This document shows, in pieces, positions 48,255 to 55,594 of a stretch of DNA of 64,000 nucleotides. Both the position numbers and the translations under genes were made by a program. Under the pieces are notes generated by a model. The model was not told where the DNA came from and made no database searches. It worked only from the letters and a program-made list of their open reading frames with translations. The stretch spans positions 2,232,001 through 2,296,000 of the forward strand of contig NZ_CP014304.1 in the NCBI RefSeq assembly GCF_001562275.1. The letters are read 5' to 3'. Source of the stretch: Hymenobacter sp. PAMC 26628 (GTDB lineage Bacteria; Bacteroidota; Bacteroidia; Cytophagales; Hymenobacteraceae). Position 1 is the first letter of the stretch. Each line of letters begins with the position of its first letter.

Positions 48255-50723
48255 TTAGTTTGCCAGGGTCCAGGTGGCCTGCACGCGGGGGTTCGCTTCG
48301 CCGGCCGAGCGCAGAAACACCAGCTCGTTGAGTTGGCCCACGCGCCAGGTTTCCAGCATATTGTCGTAGGCCGCCGAGCCGGGGTTGCCGCTCTGGCCGC
48401 CCGGAAACACGCCGTAGGCCCGCACTTGGGGCCCCAGCGCCACCACCATGCGCCACGAGGGCCCCGTGCGCCCGGTGGTGGCGTTCACGATGCCCGCGCC
48501 GCCGCCGCAGTCCAGGTCCAGGTGCCCGAAGCCGGGCAGCTGGAGCATGTGCAGGATGTCGGTGCTCTTCTGGTTTTTCCAGGCCCACTTGGGGCCCAGG
48601 GGGCCGTACTTGCGGGTGAGCGAGTCAGTGGCGAAGCGCAGGCTGCGGCGCACCAGCTGCGGCAGCGTTTCGCGCTGCGGCGTGCGGCGGTCATCCACCC
48701 AGGGGCTGTTTGCTTCGTGCAAAAGCAGCGTTTTGGTGCGGTCGCGGGCGGGGAAGCGCATCTCCAGGCCGGTGGCTTGCAGCCCGAAGTCGTCGCCCCA
48801 AATCCGCTGCACCAGGTTGCCGAACCACAAATCGTACACGCTGGGAGCCAGCGCGTTGGCGTCGTACATATAATTCCAGCGGCGCAGCTCGGCTAGCACG
48901 CGGGCCTCGGGCGCGGTGGCCGCCACCAGCGTGTCGCCGTTGGCGGGGCCCGCCGCCAGCGCCAGCAGCTGGGGCAGCAAGAGCCGGGCCGTGACGTTGA
49001 GGTTGTCGTTCTGGAGCATGCGCAGGCTGTCGGGCGTGGCCCGGGTCATGCGGGCCAGCCGCTCGTTGAGGCGGTGCGAGCGGTCGTAGGTGCCGTTGCC
49101 GTAGTCCCAGTTCAGGTAATACGGGTAGTCGGGGCCCGTCGAAAACTGGTTGGCCGAGGCCACAAACTGGCGCGGCGGGTTCTTCACGTGGGGGTTCTGG
49201 GCGGCCGGAATCCAGCCCTGCCAGTCATAGGCCGGGTCGGTGCCGTCGAGGATGAACTTGCCCTGGTCGCGCCACTTCAGCGGGAAGCGGCCGTTGGGCC
49301 AGAGGGCAATGTCCTGCGCATCGCTGGCAAAAATGAAGTTCTGGGCGGGCGCGCCGTAGGTGCTCAGGGCCGTGGTGTAGTCCTGGTAAGTCCGGGCCCG
49401 GTTGAGGCGGTAGAAGGTCTGGAACTCGTTGGCCGCGTCGTGGGCCGTCCAGCGCATGGCGTGGGCAATGGGCGTTTGGCCGGCCAGGAAGGGCTTCTCC
49501 GGCTTATCATAGACTATGGGGCCGTGGTGGGTGTAGAGCACCGTATCGAGCCGGTCGGGCTGGCCGCGCACCTTGATGCGCTCCACCACCCGGCGCACCG
49601 GCTTCCAGCGGCCATCGTGCCAGTACGCGCGCCGCGTGTTGTCTTTGAACTTAAGCTGGTACCAGTCCAGCACGTCGGCGGCCACGTTGGTGACGCCCCA
49701 GGCCACGTGCTCGTTGAAGCCAATGATGGCCGTCGGCGTGCCCGGAATGCTCACCCCGTACACGTTCACGCCGGGCGCGGCCAGCTGCACCTGGTACCAG
49801 ATGCTGGGCAGGTCCAGCTGCAAGTGCGGGTCGTTGGCCAGCAGCGGAAAGCCCGTGGCCGATTTGGCCCCGCTCACGGCGAAGTTGTTGGAGCCCAGCT
49901 CCGGGTCCGGCTCGTTCTGGGGCACCTTGCCCGACAGCGCCGCCGCGAAGCCCGGCGGCGTGGCCGGTACCGGCAGCGGCTGAAAATCCAGCGGCGTGCC
50001 CACCGGCACAATGGGTTCTTCCTGCACCGGGTAATCGGGAAACAAGTCTTTGATGACGGCCGGGCCGTACCGGGCCAGCGCGTTGCTCATGCGCAGGTCG
50101 TCGGAGCGGCCGCTCAGGTCGAAGGCCATGTACTTCAGAATCAGGCAGCTTTTCAGCGGCTCCCAGGGCTCGGGCGCGTAGTCGAGCAGCTTGTACTCGA
50201 AGGGCAGCGTTTGCGGGGTGAGCGTGCTAATGTAGGCATTCACCCCGTCGGAGTACGACGTCAGCACGAGACGCGTTACCGGGTTGGTCATGGCCGAATC
50301 CAAGGACTTGCGGGCCCCGAACGGCAAGCCCATGCGCCGGAAAAACCGGTCGGTTTCCAGGCGGGCGGGCCCCACAATTTCCGCGAGCCGCCCACCCGCT
50401 ACATGGGCAATGAAGTCCATCTGCCAGAGCCGGTCCCGCGCCGTGAAGTAGCCCTGGGCGTAGTACAGGTCGTGGTCGTTCTGGGCGAAAATGTGCGGCA
50501 CCCGCTGGTCGTCGAAGCGCACTTGCACGGGCTGGTGCAGGCCCGGCAGGCGCAGCGTCTGCGGGCCGGGTTGGGCATCGGCGGTTTCGCCGTTTTGCCA
50601 GAACCCCCGGAACGGGCTCAGCAGCTTCCCGAACGGCGGCAAGTCGCCGTGCTTGGTGTTCAGTCCCCAGGTCAGCGCAACGGCGAGACACAGGGCGAGC
50701 AGGGCTTTGGTCCAGCGAAGCAT
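48255..50723 (-). CDS. Penicillin acylase-family Ntn-hydrolase
   Basis: 822 residues from ATG 50723 with a signal peptide (ALLALCLAVALTWG). The proenzyme has the alpha chain (VRFDDQRVPHIFAQNDHDLYYAQGYFTARDRLWQMDF), a spacer, and the autocatalytic junction LGSNNFAV with nucleophile Ser278 that becomes the N-terminus of the beta chain. Downstream it keeps GFPLLANDPHLQLDLPSIWYQVQL and GFNEHVAWGVTNVAAD. It would act in the periplasm on N-acyl substrates, perhaps acyl-homoserine lactones or penicillin-like amides. Confidence 0.93.
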   Translation of the reverse strand: MLRWTKALLALCLAVALTWGLNTKHGDLPPFGKLLSPFRGFWQNGETADAQPGPQTLRLPGLHQPVQVRFDDQRVPHIFAQNDHDLYYAQGYFTARDRLWQMDFIAHVAGGRLAEIVGPARLETDRFFRRMGLPFGARKSLDSAMTNPVTRLVLTSYSDGVNAYISTLTPQTLPFEYKLLDYAPEPWEPLKSCLILKYMAFDLSGRSDDLRMSNALARYGPAVIKDLFPDYPVQEEPIVPVGTPLDFQPLPVPATPPGFAAALSGKVPQNEPDPELGSNNFAVSGAKSATGFPLLANDPHLQLDLPSIWYQVQLAAPGVNVYGVSIPGTPTAIIGFNEHVAWGVTNVAADVLDWYQLKFKDNTRRAYWHDGRWKPVRRVVERIKVRGQPDRLDTVLYTHHGPIVYDKPEKPFLAGQTPIAHAMRWTAHDAANEFQTFYRLNRARTYQDYTTALSTYGAPAQNFIFASDAQDIALWPNGRFPLKWRDQGKFILDGTDPAYDWQGWIPAAQNPHVKNPPRQFVASANQFSTGPDYPYYLNWDYGNGTYDRSHRLNERLARMTRATPDSLRMLQNDNLNVTARLLLPQLLALAAGPANGDTLVAATAPEARVLAELRRWNYMYDANALAPSVYDLWFGNLVQRIWGDDFGLQATGLEMRFPARDRTKTLLLHEANSPWVDDRRTPQRETLPQLVRRSLRFATDSLTRKYGPLGPKWAWKNQKSTDILHMLQLPGFGHLDLDCGGGAGIVNATTGRTGPSWRMVVALGPQVRAYGVFPGGQSGNPGSAAYDNMLETWRVGQLNELVFLRSAGEANPRVQATWTLAN

Positions 50724-50863
50724 AAGCAGCCAGCAGCAAGTGGATGAGGAGCTTTGGATTACCCAAAACCCGGCGGTGAAAGTAATTGGAAATCCGCCAG
50801 CGCATTCTGTCGGCGCCGGGCCCCCGGGCTTTGCTGGCAAAGCCCGAAAAAACCTCCGGCCGG

Positions 50864-50909
50864 CCAGCGCGGCACCGGGGCCCACTTTTGGTACCCGGTG
50901 CCGCGCTGG
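50864..50909. repeat. Inverted repeat CCAGCGCGGCACCGGGG
   Basis: Arms CCAGCGCGGCACCGGGG and CCCGGTGCCGCGCTGG pair with a one-base offset around an 11-base loop. A second small hairpin (GGGCTTTGC/GCAAAGCCC) lies 20-40 bases to the left. Both sit in the divergent spacer between penicillin acylase and permease. Confidence 0.75.
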
Positions 50910-50971
50910 GGCCCCGGGCTTTGCCGCCGCCAGCGCGTAGCTTGCGGGCTTAATTCCGTTTCCGTTTTTCT

Positions 50972-52450
50972 ATGGCCGACGCTACGCCCCCTTCCCCGCC
51001 CCATTTCCAGCGGGCCCTCACGCTGTTCGACGCCATCATGCTCGTCACGGGCAGCATGATTGGCTCGGGCATTTTCATCGTTTCGGCCGACATTGCCCGG
51101 CAGGTGGGCACCGCCGGCTGGCTGCTGGTGGTCTGGCTCCTCACGGGCCTCATCACCACGGCCGGGGCCGTGAGCTACGGCGAGCTGGCGGCCATGTTTC
51201 CCAAGGTAGGCGGGCAGTACGTGTACCTGCGCGAGGCCTTCGGGCGGCTGGTGGCGTTCCTCTACGGCTGGACGCTGTTCCTCGTCATCCAAACCGGCGT
51301 GATTGCCGCCGTGGCCGTGGCCTTCGCCAAGTTCCTGGGCGTGCTCTGGCCGTGGTCGAGCGTGACGAACGTATTGTTTCAAGTGGGGCCCCTGGCGGTC
51401 AGCAGCGCGCAGCTGGTGGCCATTGCCCTCATCGTGGGCATCACGGCCCTGAACGCGCAGGGCGTGCGCACGGGCAAGCTCATCCAGAACGTGCTGGGCA
51501 GCACCAAGCTGGTGGCGCTGGCGCTGCTCATCGTGTTCGGGGTGGCGCTGGGCCTCGACCACGCCGCCGTGCAGGCCAACTTCCACGACGTGTGGGCCGC
51601 CGCGCGCCACCCCGCCACCGGGGGCCCCGCCCTGCCGCTGGGCGCGGGGGCCCTGGTCATCGCCATCGGCATGGCCATGTCGGGCTCGCTGTTTTCGTCC
51701 GATTCGTGGAACAACATCGGCTTCGCGGGCGAGGAAATCCAGAACCCCGAGCGCACGCTGGTGCGCAGCATGGTCATCGGCACGGGCATCGTCACGGCGC
51801 TCTACATCTTGCTGAACATCGTGTACCTGCTGGTGCTGCCGCTGGCCGGCTCGCCCGACGCGGCCACCGTGGCCGGGCGCGGCATCATGTACGCCAAGGA
51901 CGACCGCGTGGCCACCGCCGTGGCCGAGTCGGTGCTGGGGGCCCCGGGGGCCTACGTGATGGCCATCCTCATCATGCTCAGCACGTTCGGGGCCAACAAC
52001 GGCATCATCCTGAGCGGGGCCCGGGCCTACTTCGCCATGGCCAAGGACGGCTTGTTTTTTCCCGGCCTGGCCCGCCTCAACCCCGCTGGGGTGCCCAGCC
52101 GGGCGCTGTGGGCCCAGTGCCTGTGGGCCAGCCTGCTGTGCCTAAGCGGCAGCTACGGCCAACTGCTCAACTACGTGATGTTCGCCGTGATTCTGTTTTA
52201 CGTGGTCACCATCGTGGGCATTTTTGTGCTGCGCCGCACCCGGCCCGCCGCGCCCCGCCCCTACCGCGCCTGGGGCTACCCCGTGGTGCCGCTCCTCTAC
52301 ATCGTACTGGCCGCGGCCTTCTGCGTGGTGCTGCTTGTGGCCCCCGACACGGCCGAGTACTCGCGCCGCGGCTTGGGCCTGGTAGCGCTGGGGCTGCCGG
52401 TGTTCTTCCTGTTCGGCCGCCGCTTCGGGGGCCCCACGGCGGCGGAGTAG
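50972..52450 (+). CDS. APC-family amino acid permease
   Basis: 492 residues with about 12 membrane helices. The N-terminal unwound-helix motif GSMIGSGIFIVSADIARQVG and TTAGAVSYGELAAMFPKVGGQYVYLREAFG are the APC signatures. Further conserved parts are FSSDSWNNIGFAGEEIQNPERTL and LSTFGANNGIILSGARAYFAMAKDGLFF. It takes up or exchanges amino acids or small amines across the inner membrane. The C-terminal helices have RPYRAWGYPVVPLLYIVLA, as in the LAT-like subgroup. Confidence 0.92.
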   Translation: MADATPPSPPHFQRALTLFDAIMLVTGSMIGSGIFIVSADIARQVGTAGWLLVVWLLTGLITTAGAVSYGELAAMFPKVGGQYVYLREAFGRLVAFLYGWTLFLVIQTGVIAAVAVAFAKFLGVLWPWSSVTNVLFQVGPLAVSSAQLVAIALIVGITALNAQGVRTGKLIQNVLGSTKLVALALLIVFGVALGLDHAAVQANFHDVWAAARHPATGGPALPLGAGALVIAIGMAMSGSLFSSDSWNNIGFAGEEIQNPERTLVRSMVIGTGIVTALYILLNIVYLLVLPLAGSPDAATVAGRGIMYAKDDRVATAVAESVLGAPGAYVMAILIMLSTFGANNGIILSGARAYFAMAKDGLFFPGLARLNPAGVPSRALWAQCLWASLLCLSGSYGQLLNYVMFAVILFYVVTIVGIFVLRRTRPAAPRPYRAWGYPVVPLLYIVLAAAFCVVLLVAPDTAEYSRRGLGLVALGLPVFFLFGRRFGGPTAAE

Positions 52451-52483
52451 CGGCGGTTTTTTATTGTTTCAGATGCGCTAATA

Positions 52484-52572
52484 CGTCATGCTGAGCTTGC
52501 CGAAGCATCTCTGCCGCAGCAGTAATCAATTTAGGCAGCAGGGAAGATGCTACAGCTGCGCTCAACACGACG
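52484..52572. repeat. Dispersed palindromic element, diverged copy
   Basis: CGTCATGCTGAGCTTGCCGAAGCATCT and AAGATGCTACAGCTGCGCTCAACACGACG are the two halves of a decayed copy of the TCATGCTGAGC family. Several mismatches break the pairing. Confidence 0.7.
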
Positions 52573-52580
52573 ATTAGGGT

Positions 52581-52622
52581 AACACAAACGGCCTTTCCCG
52601 CGTGGGAAAGGCCGTTTGTGTT
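52581..52622. terminator. Bidirectional rho-independent terminator
   Basis: Perfect 19-bp arms (AACACAAACGGCCTTTCCC and complement) around GCGT. It separates the convergent permease and hydrophilic hypothetical gene. T-tracts are short. Confidence 0.8.
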
Positions 52623-52638
52623 ACTTCAGTATTGGGAA

Positions 52639-53034
52639 TTACATGTCCTGGGGCGTGCTGGCGGGGCCGCTGGGGGCGCTTTCGCCAAACTTTTGCTCCT
52701 TGGTGCGCACGTCGTGGTCAAGCTCGTAGCTGCCCTCTACTTCGAAGCCGGGGCCCTGCTGCTGCTCGTTGGCCGCGTCGTGCTCGGTGCCGCCCTGGGG
52801 CGTGCTTTCCGAGCCGCCGATGTGCAGGTTTTCGAGCTGGTCTTTCTGGCCCGAGCGCTGGGTGTAGCCATGGGCGCCGGTGTAGCGGGCGGCCGAGGCA
52901 TCGTTAATCTCCTTGCCGTTGCTCTGGTCGGCTTTGTACTCTTTTTCTTTCTGCTGCTGCTCGTCCTGCGGCGTGTCGCGGTCCGATTGCGGGTCTTTCT
53001 GGTCGTCGTTGCCAAAGAGGCTGTCAAGTATCAT
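52639..53034 (-). CDS. Hypothetical hydrophilic, disordered protein
   Basis: 131 residues. After MILDSLFGNDDQKD the sequence is dominated by Gln, Glu, Asp, Lys and Ser with no hydrophobic core (DRDTPQDEQQQKEKEYKADQSNGKEINDASAARYTGAHGYTQRS), so it is probably intrinsically disordered. No known domain. The composition resembles stress- or desiccation-related hydrophilins, but that is only an analogy. It shares a terminator with the convergent permease. Confidence 0.6.
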   Translation of the reverse strand: MILDSLFGNDDQKDPQSDRDTPQDEQQQKEKEYKADQSNGKEINDASAARYTGAHGYTQRSGQKDQLENLHIGGSESTPQGGTEHDAANEQQQGPGFEVEGSYELDHDVRTKEQKFGESAPSGPASTPQDM

Positions 53035-53202
53035 ACGAAAGGGCGGATTAGGATGAAGAGAATCTACGGGGTGTACGCCCCCGGCGCGGTTGCGTTGCCG
53101 CCCGGCCAGCGCGCGGCGCTGGGGGCCCTATTTTTGCACGCCTAGCCCCCGCCGGGGCCCCGGGCCGCCAAACAAACCCGGTCGTTTTTGCTTGTGCCCG
53201 CC

Positions 53203-53490
53203 ATGGACTTCTCCAAACTTTACCGCCCTTCTGCCCTCAACAGCTTCCAGTTCGTGGCCGTGACCGGGCTGCTGATGAGTGCCGGGGCCCACTTCATCCT
53301 GGCGGTGTTTGTGGGGCGCGTGCCCGCGGGCTTCAGTTGGCTGTACGTGTGCTGGCTGGTATTTTACGCCGGCGGCGCGCTGCTCAACTACTTCGGCAAG
53401 CCCAACGCTGGCCATCACCACCACGACGGCCATGGCCATGACCACGAGGGTGATGACGACGGCCACGGGCACAACGGCACCTTTCACTAG
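53203..53490 (+). CDS. Hypothetical small membrane protein with His-rich tail
   Basis: 95 residues from ATG 53203. Two helices (FQFVAVTGLLMSAGAHFILAVFVG and WLYVCWLVFYAGGALLNYF) are followed by a tail GHHHHDGHGHDHEGDDDGHGHNGTFH. The tail could bind transition metals such as Zn, Ni or Cu. No named family is recognised. Convergent with the SemiSWEET gene, 6 bases apart. Confidence 0.7.
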   Translation: MDFSKLYRPSALNSFQFVAVTGLLMSAGAHFILAVFVGRVPAGFSWLYVCWLVFYAGGALLNYFGKPNAGHHHHDGHGHDHEGDDDGHGHNGTFH

Positions 53491-53496
53491 CCGCCG

Positions 53497-53808
53497 CTAG
53501 GCTGCGGATACGGCCGGGGCCACGGGCGGAGCCGCCCGGTAGCGCCACTTAAAAAACACCAGTACCAGGGTAAAAAACAGGTTGCAGCCGTTGCCCAATA
53601 AGATGGGCACGCTGTGGGTATAGGCCCCGTAGGCCAGCCACAGCGCCATGCTGGCCCCGCCCACCGCCAGCATTGAGCCCGAGAGGCCCTGCGCCGAGCG
53701 CTTCTGCCAAGTGTGCACCACCTGCGGAAAAAACGTGAGGCCCGACAGGGCGGCGGCCAGCAGGCCGATTCCATTGAAAAGGTGCGCGAAGGATTGCATG
53801 GCTTGCAT
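53497..53808 (-). CDS. SemiSWEET-type sugar transporter (PQ-loop)
   Basis: 103 residues from ATG 53808, with three membrane helices and the PQ motif in TFFPQVVHTWQKRSAQGLSGSML, followed by a conserved Asn in LLGNGCNLFFTLVLVFFKWRY. SemiSWEETs are homodimers that facilitate sugar diffusion. The size is typical. An alternative start nine bases later is possible. Confidence 0.85.
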   Translation of the reverse strand: MQAMQSFAHLFNGIGLLAAALSGLTFFPQVVHTWQKRSAQGLSGSMLAVGGASMALWLAYGAYTHSVPILLGNGCNLFFTLVLVFFKWRYRAAPPVAPAVSAA

Positions 53809-53930
53809 ACGCAGCCCACGCACGCGCGGCTAGGCGCGGGGCCCGGGCTGCGGCGCCGGGGCCCCAGCGCGCAGTGTTCAACTCAGCGGCAAGCGGCTTG
53901 GCACACGGCCACCCATTCAGCAAAATAAAG

Positions 53931-54116
53931 TAGACTTGTTTTTGAATTGACCAGGAATAAAAGAGGTGGTTATGCGGGAGCTTGTCGAAGCATCGCTACC
54001 ACGCCCGCGACCAGTACCGCCGGCAACGAAGCGGCCGAAGTGCTTCGACAGGCGCAGCAGGACCGGAGAAGGCACACCATAATGCGCACGCTTTTTCGTG
54101 TTTAAGAACAAGTCTA
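53931..54116. mobile_element. MITE-like element, 186 bp, with nested palindrome
   Basis: Ends TAGACTTGTT and AACAAGTCTA are exact complements and match the outer bases of the element at 45076-45242. It ends 6 bases before the ATG of the AraC-type gene, so it may supply promoter sequence. A copy of the TCATGCTGAGC-type family is nested at 53979-54055. Confidence 0.65.
53979..54055. repeat. Dispersed palindromic element nested in a MITE-like element
   Basis: GAGCTTGTCGAAGCA and TGCTTCGACAGGCGC pair, as in the GCTTGTCGAAGC variant of the TCATGCTGAGC family. It lies wholly inside the element at 53931-54116. Confidence 0.65.
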
Positions 54117-54122
54117 GTAGCT

Positions 54123-55379
54123 ATGTTATTTAATTTCGGTGCGCACAGCTCGCTGCTCCTACCCGCCGTGGCAACGGGCCTCATTGCCACGGGCTGGCTG
54201 CTGCTGCGCGCCCTGCGGCGCCGCACCCTGGCCGATGCGCTCCTGGCCTTGCTGCTGTTGGTGCCCACGCTGAGCATCGCGCAACAGATGCTGGGTTACG
54301 CCGGCTGGTACGACGGCCCCAAGGGGTACGCGACGGCAATGCTTTATGTGCCCTGGCAGCTCAACTTGTTTTTGGGGCCGGCCTACTACCTCTATTTTCG
54401 GAGCCTCACCAACCAGGAATTCCGGCTGCGGCCCCGGGCCTGGTGGCACCTGCTGCCGGGCCTGCTGCAACTCGGGCTGATGGCCGGGGCCCTGGGCTAC
54501 GACCTGCTGTGGCTATCCGGCGGGCGCGGCCAGCACCTGCCCCAGGCGGGCACCAAGGGGCCGGCGCTGGGCGCGGTGGAAGCCCTCCGCCACTACCTCG
54601 GCTATTTGCAATACGTGCTGCTGCCAGCCTATTGCTGGCGGGTGCTGGCCGACTACCGGCGCTACACCCGCTACCTCCAGGACAACTTTTCGGACACCGA
54701 GCGCCTGCGCTTTGCCGGGCTGCGGCAGCTGCTGCTGGTGCAGGTGCTGGCCCTGGTGTTGAGCCAGCTTTTCACGCTGGTGGACTGGAAATTTGGCCTG
54801 AGCGACGCGGCTTCCTGGAATTACTTTTTCCTGCGCGGCCTGCTGGTTTATTGGCTGGTTGCCGTGGGCCTGCAAGCCAACTACGCCGCCGCCACTACCC
54901 CGCTGCGCTTCGGCACCGACCCCGGCCCGGCCCTTGTGCCCGAACCCACGGCCGCGCTGAGCCCGGCCCTGGTGGCCGAACCCCCTGGGGCCCCAGCGGC
55001 GCCCGCGGCCGAGCGGCTGGCGCCGGAACTGGCCCCGGAGCTGCTGGCCTGGCGCGATAAGCTGCTGGCGCTGATGGCCGAGGAGCAGCCCTGGCTCGAA
55101 CCCGAGCTGACCCTGACCGAGGTGGCGAAGCGGCTACGCATTACGCCCGGGCTGCTGTCCAAAGTCATCAATTCCGGCTGCGGCCAGAACTTCAACGACT
55201 TCGTGAATGCGTACCGGGTGCGGGAGGCCCAGCGCCTGCTCGCCGACCCCCGCTTCGCGCACTACTCGCTGGTGGGCGTGGCCCTGGAAAGCGGATTCAA
55301 CTCACGCTCAACGTTTAACCGGGTATTCAAGAAAGTGGTGGGCCAGGCACCCAGCGAGCTGAGCCGCCCCAAATCATAG
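54123..55379 (+). CDS. Membrane-bound AraC-family transcriptional regulator
   Basis: 418 residues from ATG 54123. The N-terminal half has about seven to eight membrane helices (SSLLLPAVATGLIATGWLLLRAL, TLADALLALLLLVPTLSIAQQML, PWQLNLFLGPAYYLYFRSL, WHLLPGLLQLGLMAGALGYDLL and so on), and the C-terminal 110 residues are an AraC HTH pair: LTLTEVAKRLRITPGLLSKVINSGCGQNFNDFVNAYRVREAQRLL and YSLVGVALESGFNSRSTFNRVFKKVVGQAPSEL. It senses something at the membrane and probably controls the barrel receptor gene downstream. Confidence 0.88.
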   Translation: MLFNFGAHSSLLLPAVATGLIATGWLLLRALRRRTLADALLALLLLVPTLSIAQQMLGYAGWYDGPKGYATAMLYVPWQLNLFLGPAYYLYFRSLTNQEFRLRPRAWWHLLPGLLQLGLMAGALGYDLLWLSGGRGQHLPQAGTKGPALGAVEALRHYLGYLQYVLLPAYCWRVLADYRRYTRYLQDNFSDTERLRFAGLRQLLLVQVLALVLSQLFTLVDWKFGLSDAASWNYFFLRGLLVYWLVAVGLQANYAAATTPLRFGTDPGPALVPEPTAALSPALVAEPPGAPAAPAAERLAPELAPELLAWRDKLLALMAEEQPWLEPELTLTEVAKRLRITPGLLSKVINSGCGQNFNDFVNAYRVREAQRLLADPRFAHYSLVGVALESGFNSRSTFNRVFKKVVGQAPSELSRPKS

Positions 55380-55594
55380 ATTGGGGCAGGCCAACGCATG
55401 CACTGGGGCAGGGGAACGCGGGGGCGGCGGGAGTTTTGCGGCATCGTTTCACTAGCCCGCTGCCTGCCGTGCGCTCCTGCTTCCCCCTCCCCTTTTTTCG
55501 CCCTTGTAATAGCGTTTGCCCAGGCCCGCTAGGAGCTGCCAGGGGCCCCCACAGCCCCGGTGAGCGGGGGCCCGGCCCGGTCATTTCGGCCCAG

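Noticed and set aside
49074..50747. 557-codon open frame opposite the penicillin acylase
   Set aside because: Low-information Arg/Val/Gly sequence; the opposite strand has the full Ntn-hydrolase pattern.
53053..53145. Small 30-codon open frame upstream of the His-tailed membrane protein
   Set aside because: No start signal, family or conservation evidence; short frames are expected by chance at this GC.
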